Counted from the stretch's first letter, positions 25,816 through 34,978 are shown. The stretch is DNA of 64,000 bases from Nocardioides sp. JQ2195 (GCF_012272695.1 NZ_CP050902.1:2294001-2358000); one strand, 5' to 3'. Notes: generated by a model not told the origin, from the letters alone. Numbers and translations: made by a program.

Positions 25816-28800
25816 CTAGGCCTTGCTGGTGAGGATGATGCCTGCCGCCGTCACTCTGTCCTCTTCTTCGAGGTTGGCGACGAGCATCAGCAGGAACTCG
25901 GCTGCCTGCGGTGCACCGTGCTTTTCGGCGATCTGGCCGTAGATGCGGGTGAGCACGGTGCGTAGCGGGTCGGCTGCCCCGGGCAGCTCGTCCAGTGCAG
26001 TTCGGATGCCCTGCATCACGAACGGGAACGTGTCTGGTCGTAGCCAGGGCTGCGAGAGAAAGTGGGTGAGCAGGATGTTCAGGTTCTCTGAGGCGCCAGC
26101 GACGTTGCCCGCCGTGATGCGCACGAGGCCGAGACCGGCGGCTGCTGTCCAGTGAGCGATGCCCGTTGCTGACTCGTCGGCGATCGTGGCGATCGCTGTC
26201 GTCACGAACCGCACACACTCGGCCGGGTCGCTCCACGTGTGGGCACGTGCAAGAGAGGCGGCGGCACCCTTCGGAAGCCAACCATCGAGCTTGGCGGCGA
26301 GCGTGAGTACGTCAGGGTCGAAGTCCAGGTCCACGTGGTAGCCAGCGACCAGGGTGGCGCGCACGGCAGCACCGAGTTCAGTCGAGATGCGGCCCGCCGC
26401 CTCAAGCGCGGTAAGCAGGTCAACCGTTCCGAACGTCATGGCACCGTCCGACGCAGCAAGCTGCCGGAGCGACCGGTCATCGCACCAGAACGCGCGTTGT
26501 TCGGACAGAGCGAGGTCGATCGCGCTCAGCCAAGTGGTGTCTCCGGCGAGCTCGGCAAACCTCTTCAGACCAGGCCACCCACGTCGCTCGGAACGAGCCA
26601 GAAGCCCGACGACACGGTCTCCGCGTGTCGCGAACGCCTGCGCCTCGTCCATGCCTGTCTCTGTGATGCGTGGACGGTTCTGTTTGGCATCCCAGCCCAG
26701 CGTCATCGTCGAGAGCATGTTCAAGCTCTGCTGAGCTCCAAGGGCATCGCGGTACGCGGAGTCCGTAGTCTCGAGTGCCACGAAGGCGCCGACGAGAGTG
26801 TCTGCTGTCGTTGGGTCGAGCAGCGACAACGTCGCGGCAGCGGAGGGATCGATGACCACGCGTGTGTCGAGCGCTCCGGCCGCGGCCGCCTTGGCATCGG
26901 CGGCCATCGGTGGGAAGTGGCTGTAGGCCAGGCCTGCTCCGGTCTTGATGCACGCTTCGACGTAGGTGCGGCCGGTCAACTCCGCGGCAAACCCGAGCGG
27001 CAGATCCCCTCGCTCGACCTGCTCGCGTATCTCAGCGACGCCGGGGTCTTCCTTCGCCTGGTCTTCGAGCAGAGCGGTCAGGGAGCCAAGCAGGTCGTCC
27101 TCGTCGAGGGTGAACTGCCGGAAGATCTGGTTCTCGGGATGGTTCGTGGTGAACTCTTCCGTGGCTTTGTGGAGCTCACTGATGTCGGAGTCAGCGACTT
27201 CGCGCTCGTGACGGTTCAAGCCGCGATAAATCTGAATGAGGAAGACACCGACCACGTCGGCCTCGTGCATCCAGGCGGCCATCATCTCCAGCGCTCGTTG
27301 CACGAAAGCCGAACTGTTGTCGCACTCGGCGGCGAGACCGATCCATGTCCGGGCATCACCGGGCGTGCGCGGAGCGACAGGCTTGCCGTCGTGTTTGAGC
27401 GCGCGCCACGCGTCCTCGAGCTTGCCGTCGCGGACCAGGCTGTGCACGAGGGCCCACCGGATGGTCAGGTTTGCTGGGGCGATGGTGATCATCTCGCGAG
27501 CGACCGCCAGCGATCGGGTGAACTCGCCCATCGCTTCGAGCGCCCCGAACTGAATCATGAGCGTCTCCAGGCGTCCCGCCCAGGACGCGCCTCCAAGCGA
27601 GAGTGCGGTGGCCGCGACGTCGAATGCCTCCTTGTACTTGCCGGCGCTTTCGTATCGGGCGGCGGCCATGCGGGTCATCAGCGGCTGGTTCCAGCGAGCG
27701 CCGCCGGCCTCCAGGGTTGCGGCGGCCTCCTCGAGTTGCCCTTGGGCCATGAGCCTCTCGGCCAGTAGCACCGTTAGCTGTTCGGACTCGGTGGCGCGTA
27801 CCCGCAGCAGCGACATGTCCGCGTCGCAGGTCATGACCTCGTGGATCTTCTTGATTCGTTCGATTGCGTTGCTGTACTCGCCGGACAGAGCTTGAAGGTC
27901 GGGCAGCCGTAGGCCAAGGGGGGCCAGCGCCGAGGCGGTCTGCAACCGGGCAGTTTCGTTGGGCGCGTTGTCCCAGGCTCGGAGCCACGCAGTTTCAGCG
28001 TCGTCGTGGCGGTCTTCCGTGAAGGCTTCCCAGCCTTCGACTGTGTCTGTGACGAACGGGTCTCCGAGCGCTTCAGCGATGGCCTGCGCGCCCTCGAAGC
28101 GCCCCATCGTGGCGGCCAGGATTGCCGACTCCCTCTGAAGCCGTTCGTCGCGGGCCTCGTGCGGCAGCGCCTCGCCGTCGGGGGCTGGTCGGGTGAGCCG
28201 CCAGGCTTGGTCGACGTCGGTGGCGAGCGCGGACGCCGTCACCGCGGTCAGGATGGGAGCAACGCTGTCCCCGAGCCAGTCGCGCCGGGAGTCTCGTGCC
28301 TGGATCGCCAGGTCGTAGGCACGCGCAAAATCGTCGAGCGGGTGATCGCTCCCGCCGTAGTACCCACGGGAAAGAAGTGCCTCCGCGGTCCGGAGGGTGT
28401 TGCCACTGCCTTCCGGGTTCTCGGCGGCGCCGGCGGCGCCGATGGCGATTGCTCGATCGAAGTCGCCGAGCCCGGTGGCCGCGGCCGTGCGAAGGATGGC
28501 CCTGATCGACTCGTCGTTCGGCGTGTCCGGTGACCAGTCGTCGAGGATCTTTTCAGCGGTTGCGTATTCGCCTGACTCGATCGCCTCGCCAGCAGCCGCA
28601 AGCGGGTGTTTCGGCACGGACCGGGCCCAAAGTTCTCGAGCGCGAGCAGAATCCTCAGGCCGGCCGGTCCCAACCGTCAGGCCCGCACGCGCCCACCAGT
28701 AGGACGCTGACGCGCCCCCGTGGACTCCGCGGGTGATGAACGTGAGTGACGCTGAGGTCGCTCCGTAGTCGGCAGCAACGCACGCCAGCCAGCACCAACC

Positions 28801-29448
28801 ATCCGCCGGTGCCTCTTCGAGTCCTTGCGGCGGCTGCGCGGCCCATTGCTCCAAGAGGCTGCGGCGGTCCCGCTCACCGGCGAGGGTAATCACCAACCCC
28901 CGTAGCGACACCCAATGCGTAGCCAGTTCTCTTGCAGCGTCGGACCGCCACGGGTGCAGCTTGGCAAGAGCGTTGGTGAACGCGAGCTCGTCGCCTCCGG
29001 AGTTCAGCAACGGCCTGGGCGCTCGGACGTCGCCGGCGATCGCCTCCTCAATGCGCTGAGTCTGGGTCACCCGAGCGTCGCCGTCGGTCATTCGCCGAAG
29101 CGTCTCGTTCCGAACCAGGCCGACCACGCGCTCTGCGGCGGCGGCAGCGTCTAGGCGATGCTCGTCAACATGGAGCGTCAACTTTGGAATAGTCGCGCTC
29201 AGGGCCTGGAACTCGCCTGAGGCGACGGCTGCGCGCACATCCCGGTTCTTGAGCCAGGCCGTCAGGTCCTTACGGCTGACGCGGACCCCGTCAGCCTTGG
29301 CCTTCTTGGAAACCACCCAGGCGACGCGCAGCCTGAAGGTCTGCCTCCCGAGGAGTTCGACGATCTTCTTGCCTGCAGCGCTGCCGACCCCCTTCGCGGC
29401 GCCGGCCACTGACGCGGTTGTTGCCGCGGCACTAAGCGGGTCGATCAA
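25816..29448 (-). CDS. Large TPR-repeat protein with PIN-like domain (1210 aa), candidate defence effector
   Basis: The start is TTG 29448, chosen because GAAGGAG lies 6 bp upstream; longer in-frame starts add Arg-rich sequence. Residues 1-120 are helical (IDPLSAAATTASVAGAAKGVGSAAG, then RKDLTAWLKNRDVRAAV), like N-terminal helical adaptors of defence ATPases. Residues about 200-800 are TPR-like helical repeats. From 861 a PIN-like domain begins (DTRVVIDPSAAATL) and its late acids appear in AFWCDDRSLRQLA (near 990), followed by MTFGTVDLLTAL. No P-loop is seen. Codon use is less GC-biased than in core genes. Role inferred: RNA-cutting effector with a sensing scaffold. Confidence 0.65.
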   Translation of the reverse strand: MIDPLSAAATTASVAGAAKGVGSAAGKKIVELLGRQTFRLRVAWVVSKKAKADGVRVSRKDLTAWLKNRDVRAAVASGEFQALSATIPKLTLHVDEHRLDAAAAAERVVGLVRNETLRRMTDGDARVTQTQRIEEAIAGDVRAPRPLLNSGGDELAFTNALAKLHPWRSDAARELATHWVSLRGLVITLAGERDRRSLLEQWAAQPPQGLEEAPADGWCWLACVAADYGATSASLTFITRGVHGGASASYWWARAGLTVGTGRPEDSARARELWARSVPKHPLAAAGEAIESGEYATAEKILDDWSPDTPNDESIRAILRTAAATGLGDFDRAIAIGAAGAAENPEGSGNTLRTAEALLSRGYYGGSDHPLDDFARAYDLAIQARDSRRDWLGDSVAPILTAVTASALATDVDQAWRLTRPAPDGEALPHEARDERLQRESAILAATMGRFEGAQAIAEALGDPFVTDTVEGWEAFTEDRHDDAETAWLRAWDNAPNETARLQTASALAPLGLRLPDLQALSGEYSNAIERIKKIHEVMTCDADMSLLRVRATESEQLTVLLAERLMAQGQLEEAAATLEAGGARWNQPLMTRMAAARYESAGKYKEAFDVAATALSLGGASWAGRLETLMIQFGALEAMGEFTRSLAVAREMITIAPANLTIRWALVHSLVRDGKLEDAWRALKHDGKPVAPRTPGDARTWIGLAAECDNSSAFVQRALEMMAAWMHEADVVGVFLIQIYRGLNRHEREVADSDISELHKATEEFTTNHPENQIFRQFTLDEDDLLGSLTALLEDQAKEDPGVAEIREQVERGDLPLGFAAELTGRTYVEACIKTGAGLAYSHFPPMAADAKAAAAGALDTRVVIDPSAAATLSLLDPTTADTLVGAFVALETTDSAYRDALGAQQSLNMLSTMTLGWDAKQNRPRITETGMDEAQAFATRGDRVVGLLARSERRGWPGLKRFAELAGDTTWLSAIDLALSEQRAFWCDDRSLRQLAASDGAMTFGTVDLLTALEAAGRISTELGAAVRATLVAGYHVDLDFDPDVLTLAAKLDGWLPKGAAASLARAHTWSDPAECVRFVTTAIATIADESATGIAHWTAAAGLGLVRITAGNVAGASENLNILLTHFLSQPWLRPDTFPFVMQGIRTALDELPGAADPLRTVLTRIYGQIAEKHGAPQAAEFLLMLVANLEEEDRVTAAGIILTSKA

Positions 29449-29785
29449 AGCAGTCTCCTTCGTCGGGCCTCTATCCTCCCGGAAGGGTCCGACGATTCGC
29501 CGGGTTCTGGCGACCTTTCCTGCAGGCATACGCCTTTTCGCCACGGCGCAACGACATTCGGACATGCTGAATCCGCGCCAGACTGCTGCGGCCCAGGTCC
29601 GTATAGCGACAACCCTCGTCGCTTCGCGTGTTTGCCGCGACCTGCGTCATTCCACCGCCTGTCGGCACAGCAGCGACAGGACAAGAGGACTTGGAGGGGG
29701 TTCGCCAAGTGACCAGTTTCAAGTCGTGAGATCGGAGCGCACGGTGCAACCCTGAGATTAGGTTCGGTGCAGCCGTGCCGACTGG
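29449..29785. other. 337-bp intergenic region upstream of the TPR/PIN gene
   Basis: No gene is supported. It holds an inverted repeat CTGTCG-N9-CGACAG (29659-29679), and the 18-mer at 29642-29659 that recurs at 38310. On the minus strand GGATAGAGG near 29470 could serve as a -10 region for the TPR/PIN gene. Before the IS insertion this was the gap between the DUF2971 stop and the TPR/PIN start. Confidence 0.5.
29642..29659. repeat. 18-bp exact repeat, copy 1
   Basis: CTGCGTCATTCCACCGCC is identical to 38310-38327. The two copies are 8.7 kb apart in direct orientation and enclose DUF2971, both IS elements and the STAND ATPase. Confidence 0.75.
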
Positions 29786-29837
29786 TCAAACTCCCCGCTT
29801 GCGATTAAACGCCTCACGAGAACTCGGAAACGCCTCG
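29786..29837 (-). pseudogene. Detached 3' end of the DUF2971 gene
   Basis: This is the left flank of IS256 element 1, and includes its left target duplication (29829-29837). Joined to 31251-32614 with one copy of the duplication, it continues the DUF2971 frame as REAFPSSREAFNRKRGV and stops at 29786-29788. The restored gene is 472 codons in one frame. This is a direct reading; that it is the ancestral form is inference. Confidence 0.75.
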
Positions 29838-31241
29838 ACAGAGCCCCGCGGGGTGGTGGGCTTTGAGGGGATCCTCGGTGCCCTACTCGCCGCTCTTGAT
29901 GGCGGCATGAGTACCAGTATCCATGGTGTCGTTGAGTTGCGCCATGGACTCCTCTGAGAGGTAGCGGCGGTCGCCGGCGATCCACTCGTCGTGCATGTCG
30001 ATCAGCACCGCACCGACGAGCCTGATCACCGCGGCAGCGTTGGGGAAGATCCCGACCACTCGGGAGCGGCGCTTGATCTCTTTGTTGACTCGCTCGAGTG
30101 GGTTGGTCGACCAGATCTTGCACCAGTGGGCCTTGGGGAAGCCGGTGAACGCGAGTACCTCCGCCTTGGCTTCGTCCATGAGCGGGCCGACCTTGGGGAA
30201 CGAGGCGGCGAGTTGGTCACGGACCTCGTCCCACGCGGCGGTAACGGCCTTGGGGTCGGGTTGGGCGAAGATCGTGCGGAACACCGCGGCGACCATGTCG
30301 GCGTGGGACTTGGGTACGTGGGCGAGCAGGTTGCGGGCGAAGTGGACCCGGCACCGCTGGTGCGCGGAGCCCTGGAAGGACCGCTTCAATGCCGCCACCA
30401 GCCCGGAGTGCTGATCAGAGATGACCAACTGCACCCCGGCCAGGCCGCGTTGTTTGAGGCTGAGTAGGAAGGACCGCCAGAACGTCTCGTCCTCGCTGTC
30501 GCCGACGTCGAGTCCGAGGACCTCACGGGTCCCGTCGGCGGCGACCCCGGTCGCCACCACGACCGCCATCGAGACGACCTGGCCGCCCTTGCCGGGCTTG
30601 TTGCGCACGTGGAGGTAGGTCGCGTCCAGGTAGACGTAGGGGAACGGCGTGTGATCGAGCGGCCGGGTGCGGAACGCCCCGACGGACTCATCGAGGCCTT
30701 CGCAGATCCGGGAGACCTCGGACTTGCTGATCCCCGAGTCGGCGCCCATCGCCGCGACCAGGTCGTCCACACTCCTGGTGGACACACCGTGGACGTAGGC
30801 CTCCATCACCACCGCGTACAGCGCCTGGTCGATGCGGCGGCGGGGTTCGAGGATGGAGGGGAAGAACGACCCCTTCCTCAGTTTGGGGATCCGCAGCTCG
30901 ACATCGCCGGCCTTGGTGGCCAGCAGCTTCGGCCGGGTGCCGTTGCGTTCGGTGAAGCGGTCTTCGGTTCGCTCGTAGCGCTCCGCGCCGATCACCCCGG
31001 CAGCTTCGAAATCTACGAGCTCTTGCAGCACGGTGCGGACCGATTCACGGATCATGTCGACGCCATCTCCGGTGCGGAACGCGTCGAGCAACTCAGACAG
31101 GGCAGACTGGGACAAGGCCATCGGTGGGTCTCCTTCAGTGCGTTACTTGGTCGTTTCACACCGAAGATCCCGCCGATGGCCACCTACGTCACGCAGCCCC
31201 GCCGATGGACCTCAAACCCCACCACCCCAGGGGACTCTCCT
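29838..31241 (-). mobile_element. IS256-family insertion sequence, element 1
   Basis: A 1404-bp element flanked by a 9-bp direct repeat AACGCCTCG (29829-29837 and 31242-31250). Terminal inverted repeats include 19 bp with one mismatch (29850-29868 against 31210-31228, GGGGTGGTGGG...TTTGAGG), and weaker pairing reaches both tips. One transposase gene occupies 29883-31121. It is inserted in the last codons of the DUF2971 gene. Confidence 0.92.
29883..31121 (-). CDS. IS256-family transposase (element 1)
   Basis: A 412-residue mutator-type transposase with the DDE catalytic set: D in YVYLDATYLHV, D in LVISDQHSGL followed by the family's CRVHFARN segment, and E in NPLERVNKEIKRR. Also visible is the conserved LRKGSFFPSILEPRRR block near residue 80. 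It is full length and appears intact, so the element may still be active. A GGAGACC site precedes the ATG. Confidence 0.97.
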   Translation of the reverse strand: MALSQSALSELLDAFRTGDGVDMIRESVRTVLQELVDFEAAGVIGAERYERTEDRFTERNGTRPKLLATKAGDVELRIPKLRKGSFFPSILEPRRRIDQALYAVVMEAYVHGVSTRSVDDLVAAMGADSGISKSEVSRICEGLDESVGAFRTRPLDHTPFPYVYLDATYLHVRNKPGKGGQVVSMAVVVATGVAADGTREVLGLDVGDSEDETFWRSFLLSLKQRGLAGVQLVISDQHSGLVAALKRSFQGSAHQRCRVHFARNLLAHVPKSHADMVAAVFRTIFAQPDPKAVTAAWDEVRDQLAASFPKVGPLMDEAKAEVLAFTGFPKAHWCKIWSTNPLERVNKEIKRRSRVVGIFPNAAAVIRLVGAVLIDMHDEWIAGDRRYLSEESMAQLNDTMDTGTHAAIKSGE

Positions 31242-32614
31242 AACGCCTCGCGCAGTCGATCGAGCAACAGTCTCGCGAGAGCAGGCGCGGTTGCCACATC
31301 TGCCTCCTCCACTTCGCGCCAAAGTTCCTCTCGCACGTTCCCTGTGGCCAACCATGTCTCGACCGAGATCGTCGCGTGCATCCTGACGCGTTTGCCGAAC
31401 ACTTGAAGCGCAACAGCTGCTACGAACGTAAAGCTGTATTGGGGCTTGTGTTCGGCGACGATCATGAGGCCTGTCTCGTACGCCGGTGTTTCGCCACCAG
31501 TACCGGGCGCGCGGCGGCGCTGCCCCTCCGGGATTGCGGTAATGCTTGAGTGGACCCGAGCCAGGGTTGCCGGCCACTCCACCACCTCAGCCGCGGCCGA
31601 GTCCACTCCCTCCGCTAGCACGGCTGCTACGGGTTGTGCGGCCTCGCGCGCAACTGTGAGAGCTCCGTCGGCTTCACGCTCCGCCGCCCTCAACTCCTCG
31701 AGTCGCGCGGCCAGGGTGCCCTCGCGTCGCGCACCGAAACTCGAGACTGGTTCCGCTACCGCGTCAGCATTGGAAGTGCTCCCAAGCTCGAACGGGTCGC
31801 ACCAAAGGCGTCTGCTGTGGAAACGAAGCTGGAAGATGGGAACTGATGCCACTGGGCCCAAGACTGCCTGCAGCGCGGGAATGCGCTCCTTTGGGAACTC
31901 GTCTCCTAGGAACACGCCGTTGAGCGCGTCCGCTATGTCGAGATAGAACGGTGAAGGCGACAAGTCGGTGCGAACAAGACGAAACTCTGACTCGTTTGAC
32001 CAGTCCATATGTTTGCTGAAAAACAACTCGTGGTGGTGAGTCTCGGAGTAGCGAAATGCAGCCGCGTCTGCTCCGAACTCCTGTACTTGAAGCAAGTCGA
32101 TGCCCTCTGGGCCAGCGCCCAGGCTGACCGTGCGGTAGCGCACGTCGCCGCTGAACTGGTGGACGGCGGAACGCTTCGCCGCTTCGAACGCAGACAGCAA
32201 CTTCTGACGATCGAAACGAAGACACACTCCCGCATGACGCTGGCCGTAGTGGGCCCATAGCGAGAGGTGAGACCAACCGCGGAGCGCGTCCCTGTCGAGC
32301 ACGGCCTCCGGAAGGTCCCAATCATTTGTGAAGCAAGCGACCTTAGAATGCATGCGGATGTACCGATCGATCTCCTCCCACAATTCCATTGTCGCCTCGG
32401 GGCTGAATTCGGCTGAGCCCTGGAGGTTTGGGTACAGGGGTTTCGATTCCCACAGGTCGTTCGTGCTGTGGAACGGCGACAGCCGGATGGTCTGGGTCGC
32501 CAAGATGCCAAGGATGGCGGCGTCCGACGACGTGTAGTGGTAAAGGTCGTCCGTTTGCCTCTTTGGCGAATTGCGCAGTTCCTCTTCGAAGTACGCGGTG
32601 TAGTCGGTCGACAT
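31184..32614 (-). CDS. DUF2971 domain protein, C-terminus altered by IS256 insertion
   Basis: The ATG at 32614 starts MSTDYTAYFEEELRNSPKRQTDDLYHYTSSDAAILGIL. DUF2971 features are LYHYTS, the FHSTNDLWESKPLYP segment, CFTNDWDLP and LSLWAHYGQRHAGVCLRF. The family is often found near phage-defence genes, and some members resemble ADP-ribosyltransferase folds. From about residue 300 there is an Ala/Glu-rich helical region with no known match. As read it is 476 residues, the last ones (ESPGVVGFEVHRRGCVT) encoded by the IS end. The uninterrupted gene would be 471 residues and end at 29786. It is upstream of and codirectional with the TPR/PIN operon. Confidence 0.75.
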   Translation of the reverse strand: MSTDYTAYFEEELRNSPKRQTDDLYHYTSSDAAILGILATQTIRLSPFHSTNDLWESKPLYPNLQGSAEFSPEATMELWEEIDRYIRMHSKVACFTNDWDLPEAVLDRDALRGWSHLSLWAHYGQRHAGVCLRFDRQKLLSAFEAAKRSAVHQFSGDVRYRTVSLGAGPEGIDLLQVQEFGADAAAFRYSETHHHELFFSKHMDWSNESEFRLVRTDLSPSPFYLDIADALNGVFLGDEFPKERIPALQAVLGPVASVPIFQLRFHSRRLWCDPFELGSTSNADAVAEPVSSFGARREGTLAARLEELRAAEREADGALTVAREAAQPVAAVLAEGVDSAAAEVVEWPATLARVHSSITAIPEGQRRRAPGTGGETPAYETGLMIVAEHKPQYSFTFVAAVALQVFGKRVRMHATISVETWLATGNVREELWREVEEADVATAPALARLLLDRLREALGESPGVVGFEVHRRGCVT

Positions 32615-32915
32615 GGGTGCAATGCAACCACCCGAGCTAGGCGACGAGCCCGAGTAGGGCCAGTGGCACGCACACAATCTGGCCCAGCCGACCACCCGGA
32701 TGAAACTCACATAACTTGCCTCGGTGGCGAGTGGTCTCTTCGACGACCTGCGATGTGTCCTCTGTTCGCTTCCCGCGTGAGGCGGGGGGCGCGACTGCGA
32801 CCGCAGCGCGTCACTCCGCCGCGATGGAGTCTCTTCTCCTTCAGCACCAAGGCTGGGCTGCCACGCAGCAGCTTCGCCGTGCCACGAAGTAGTGGGTGTC
32901 TGGCATGGTGCCGTT
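32615..32915. other. Divergent intergenic region of about 300 bp
   Basis: It lies between the DUF2971 start and the frame-broken helical gene. I see no convincing ORF or hairpin. Base composition is patchy, with an AT-richer part around 32690-32720. It presumably carries promoters in both directions. Confidence 0.4.
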
Positions 32916-33494
32916 GTGACTTCCAACTTCCACGAATTGATGGCTTCTCCCCGACGTGCGGCGCGCTCAACAGGTCGCGTACTCGGTCGAGATGGTGGGA
33001 GACATCGCTGCGAACTACGACGGCGCGGTGGACCGCGGGGAGTTCGGCGTTGCCCGTTGCATGCTGGACGCCTTCTACGTCCACATACGTCTGCTTGCTG
33101 ATTTCCTGGTGAAGAGCACGCACGATTTGGACTTCGGGCCTCGGGACTTCGGTGTTGATTGGGCAAGCCAGATACGCCCGCAGGGACCCGGCTGGACAAG
33201 TACTGGGACATCGCCAGCAAGTATGTGGTGCACTTCGGCCGCCCACGCGTGCCGGAAAACCTCGAGGATCTTCAAGCCTTCCGGATCGGCGGACAACTTT
33301 TTCATTCGATGGCGACCGACGCGCTAGAGGTCTTCGGCCGGTTCTTAGTCAGCCTCGAATCGGTCGCTTCGCGCTGGCAACATGGATCGCTTATCCCAGA
33401 CTCAGCCCGCAACCCCGTCGACTGGCGGTTGAGGATCCGTGCAGAGCAAGCAACCATCCTAAGGGCGGCGTTCGATGAGGGCGCGGAAGCTTAA
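32916..33494 (+). pseudogene. Helical protein gene (HEPN-like?) with two compensating single-base indels
   Basis: Three frames join sensibly. GTG 32916 gives TSNFHELMASP. Removing one C from the CCCC at 32949-32952 continues as DVRRAQQVAYSVEMVGDIAANYDGAV through MLDAFYVHIRLLADFLVKS. Adding one G at GGG 33161-33163 continues as DWGKPDTPAGTRLDKYWDIASKYVVHFGRPR to the stop at 33494. The product would be about 192 residues. LDAFYVHIRLLADFL resembles helical HEPN-type families but lacks a clear RxxxxH motif. Both breaks are in homopolymers, so sequencing error is possible. Confidence 0.65.
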
Positions 33495-33543
33495 CCTTGA
33501 CGACAGCGCACCCCGCATCTGAATCTCTGGGCTCGATGCCCGG

Positions 33544-34969
33544 GTCAAGTCCCGGGTAGTGGTGTAGCGCTGCGTTCTCCTTGTTGATGGTTCAGGCAGT
33601 CAGTTCGGGTAGGTCGTTGACTCCGATCTCGGGTTCGGTGGTGGGCACGATGTTGATGCGGCAGCGAGTGAGGACTTCGAGTCCGAGGTAGCGGCGGCCT
33701 TCGGCCCACTCGTCGGTCTGCTCGGCGAGGACGGCGCCGACGAGCCGGACGATGGCGTCACGATTGGGGAAGATCCCAACGCTGTCGGTGCGGCGCCGGA
33801 TCTCGCGGTTGAGGCGTTCGGCGGGGTTGTTGGACCAGATCTGGGTCCAGACGTCTTTCGGGAACGCGGTGAAGGCGAGGATGTCGGCACGGGCACCGTC
33901 GAGGTGCTCGTGGACCTCAGGGAGTTTGTCGGCGACGTAGTCGAGCAGCCGGTCGAACTGGGCGTGCACGGCGGGCGCGTCGGGCTGGTCGTAGACCGAG
34001 TGCAGCATCGCCTTCACAGCAGGCCACATCGTCTTCGGTGTGGTCGACATGAGGTTCGCTGCGTAGTGAGTGCGGCAACGCTGCCAGCTGGCGCCGGGCA
34101 GGTTCGCCGCGATCGCCTCGACCAGCCCGGCGTGGGCATCGGAGGTGACGAGGCGGACACCGCTCAGGCCGCGGGCTGTGAGGTCGGCGAAGAACTCGTT
34201 CCACGCCGCACCGGTCTCTGACGTCGCGACGCGCATGCCGAGGACCTCGCGGTGTCCGTCGCCGTTGACGCCGGTCGCGACCAGGACGACCGCGTTGATC
34301 ACACGGCCGCCCTCGCGGACCTTCATCGTCAACGCGTCGGCGGCGACGAACGTGAACGGCCCCGCTGCATCCAAGGGCCGGTGCCGGAACTGTTCGACGT
34401 GCTCGTCGAGCTCAGCTGCCATCCGCGAGACCTGGGACTTCGAGAGTGAGTCGATGCCGAGGGTCTTGACGAGCTTGTCCATCCGCCGGGTGGACACCCC
34501 GGCGAGGTAGCAGTCGGCCACGACGGTAATCAGCGCAGACTCGGCGCGCTTGCGACGCTCGAGGAGCCACTCAGGGAAATAGGTGCCCTTCCTGAGCTTG
34601 GGGATCGAGACGTCGACGGTGCCGACGCGGGTGTCGAGGTCGCGGTGGCGATAACCGTTGCGCTGGCTGGTCCGGCTCGGGGTCGGGCGGCCGTACTCGG
34701 CACCGACCACGGCGTCGGCATCGGCACTGAGCAGGGTGTTGATGATCGACTGGAGCAGCGAGCGCATGAGATCTGGACTCGCCTCAGCGAGGGCTTCGCC
34801 GAGCAGGCCGGCAGGGTCGACAATGTGGGGAGCGGTCATCGTGATGACTCCATTCGAGGATTCTGTGGAAGGTTGACTCGAAGGATCACGCGGTGGCCGC
34901 GTCCACGTCCGACATACACGCCGGTCACGAAGACAGCGACCGCGCTACACCACTATCGGGGACTCAACT
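33544..34969 (-). mobile_element. IS256-family insertion sequence, element 2
   Basis: A 1426-bp element with a 9-bp target duplication GATGCCCGG (33535-33543 and 34970-34978). The inverted repeats share a perfect 14-bp core TAGTGGTGTAGCGC (33557-33570; inverted at 34942-34955), with weaker pairing to the tips (AGTCCC on both sides). It carries one transposase gene. It is a different element from number 1, with different ends and only distant transposase identity. It inserted between genes. Confidence 0.93.
33592..34839 (-). CDS. IS256-family transposase (element 2)
   Basis: A 415-residue transposase. The DDE residues are in FTFVAADALTMKV (first D), LVTSDAHAGLVEA (second D, then CRTHYAANL) and NNPAERLNREIRRR (E). 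The LRKGTYFPEWLLERRKRAE block is also present. It appears complete. It differs clearly from the transposase of element 1, so these are two separate arrivals. Confidence 0.97.
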   Translation of the reverse strand: MTAPHIVDPAGLLGEALAEASPDLMRSLLQSIINTLLSADADAVVGAEYGRPTPSRTSQRNGYRHRDLDTRVGTVDVSIPKLRKGTYFPEWLLERRKRAESALITVVADCYLAGVSTRRMDKLVKTLGIDSLSKSQVSRMAAELDEHVEQFRHRPLDAAGPFTFVAADALTMKVREGGRVINAVVLVATGVNGDGHREVLGMRVATSETGAAWNEFFADLTARGLSGVRLVTSDAHAGLVEAIAANLPGASWQRCRTHYAANLMSTTPKTMWPAVKAMLHSVYDQPDAPAVHAQFDRLLDYVADKLPEVHEHLDGARADILAFTAFPKDVWTQIWSNNPAERLNREIRRRTDSVGIFPNRDAIVRLVGAVLAEQTDEWAEGRRYLGLEVLTRCRINIVPTTEPEIGVNDLPELTA

Positions 34970-34978
34970 GATGCCCGG

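Noticed and set aside
29445..29789. 114-residue minus-strand frame upstream of the TPR/PIN gene
   Set aside because: The product is Arg/Cys-rich without a recognisable pattern, and the TPR/PIN start has its own strong ribosome binding site inside this frame's end.
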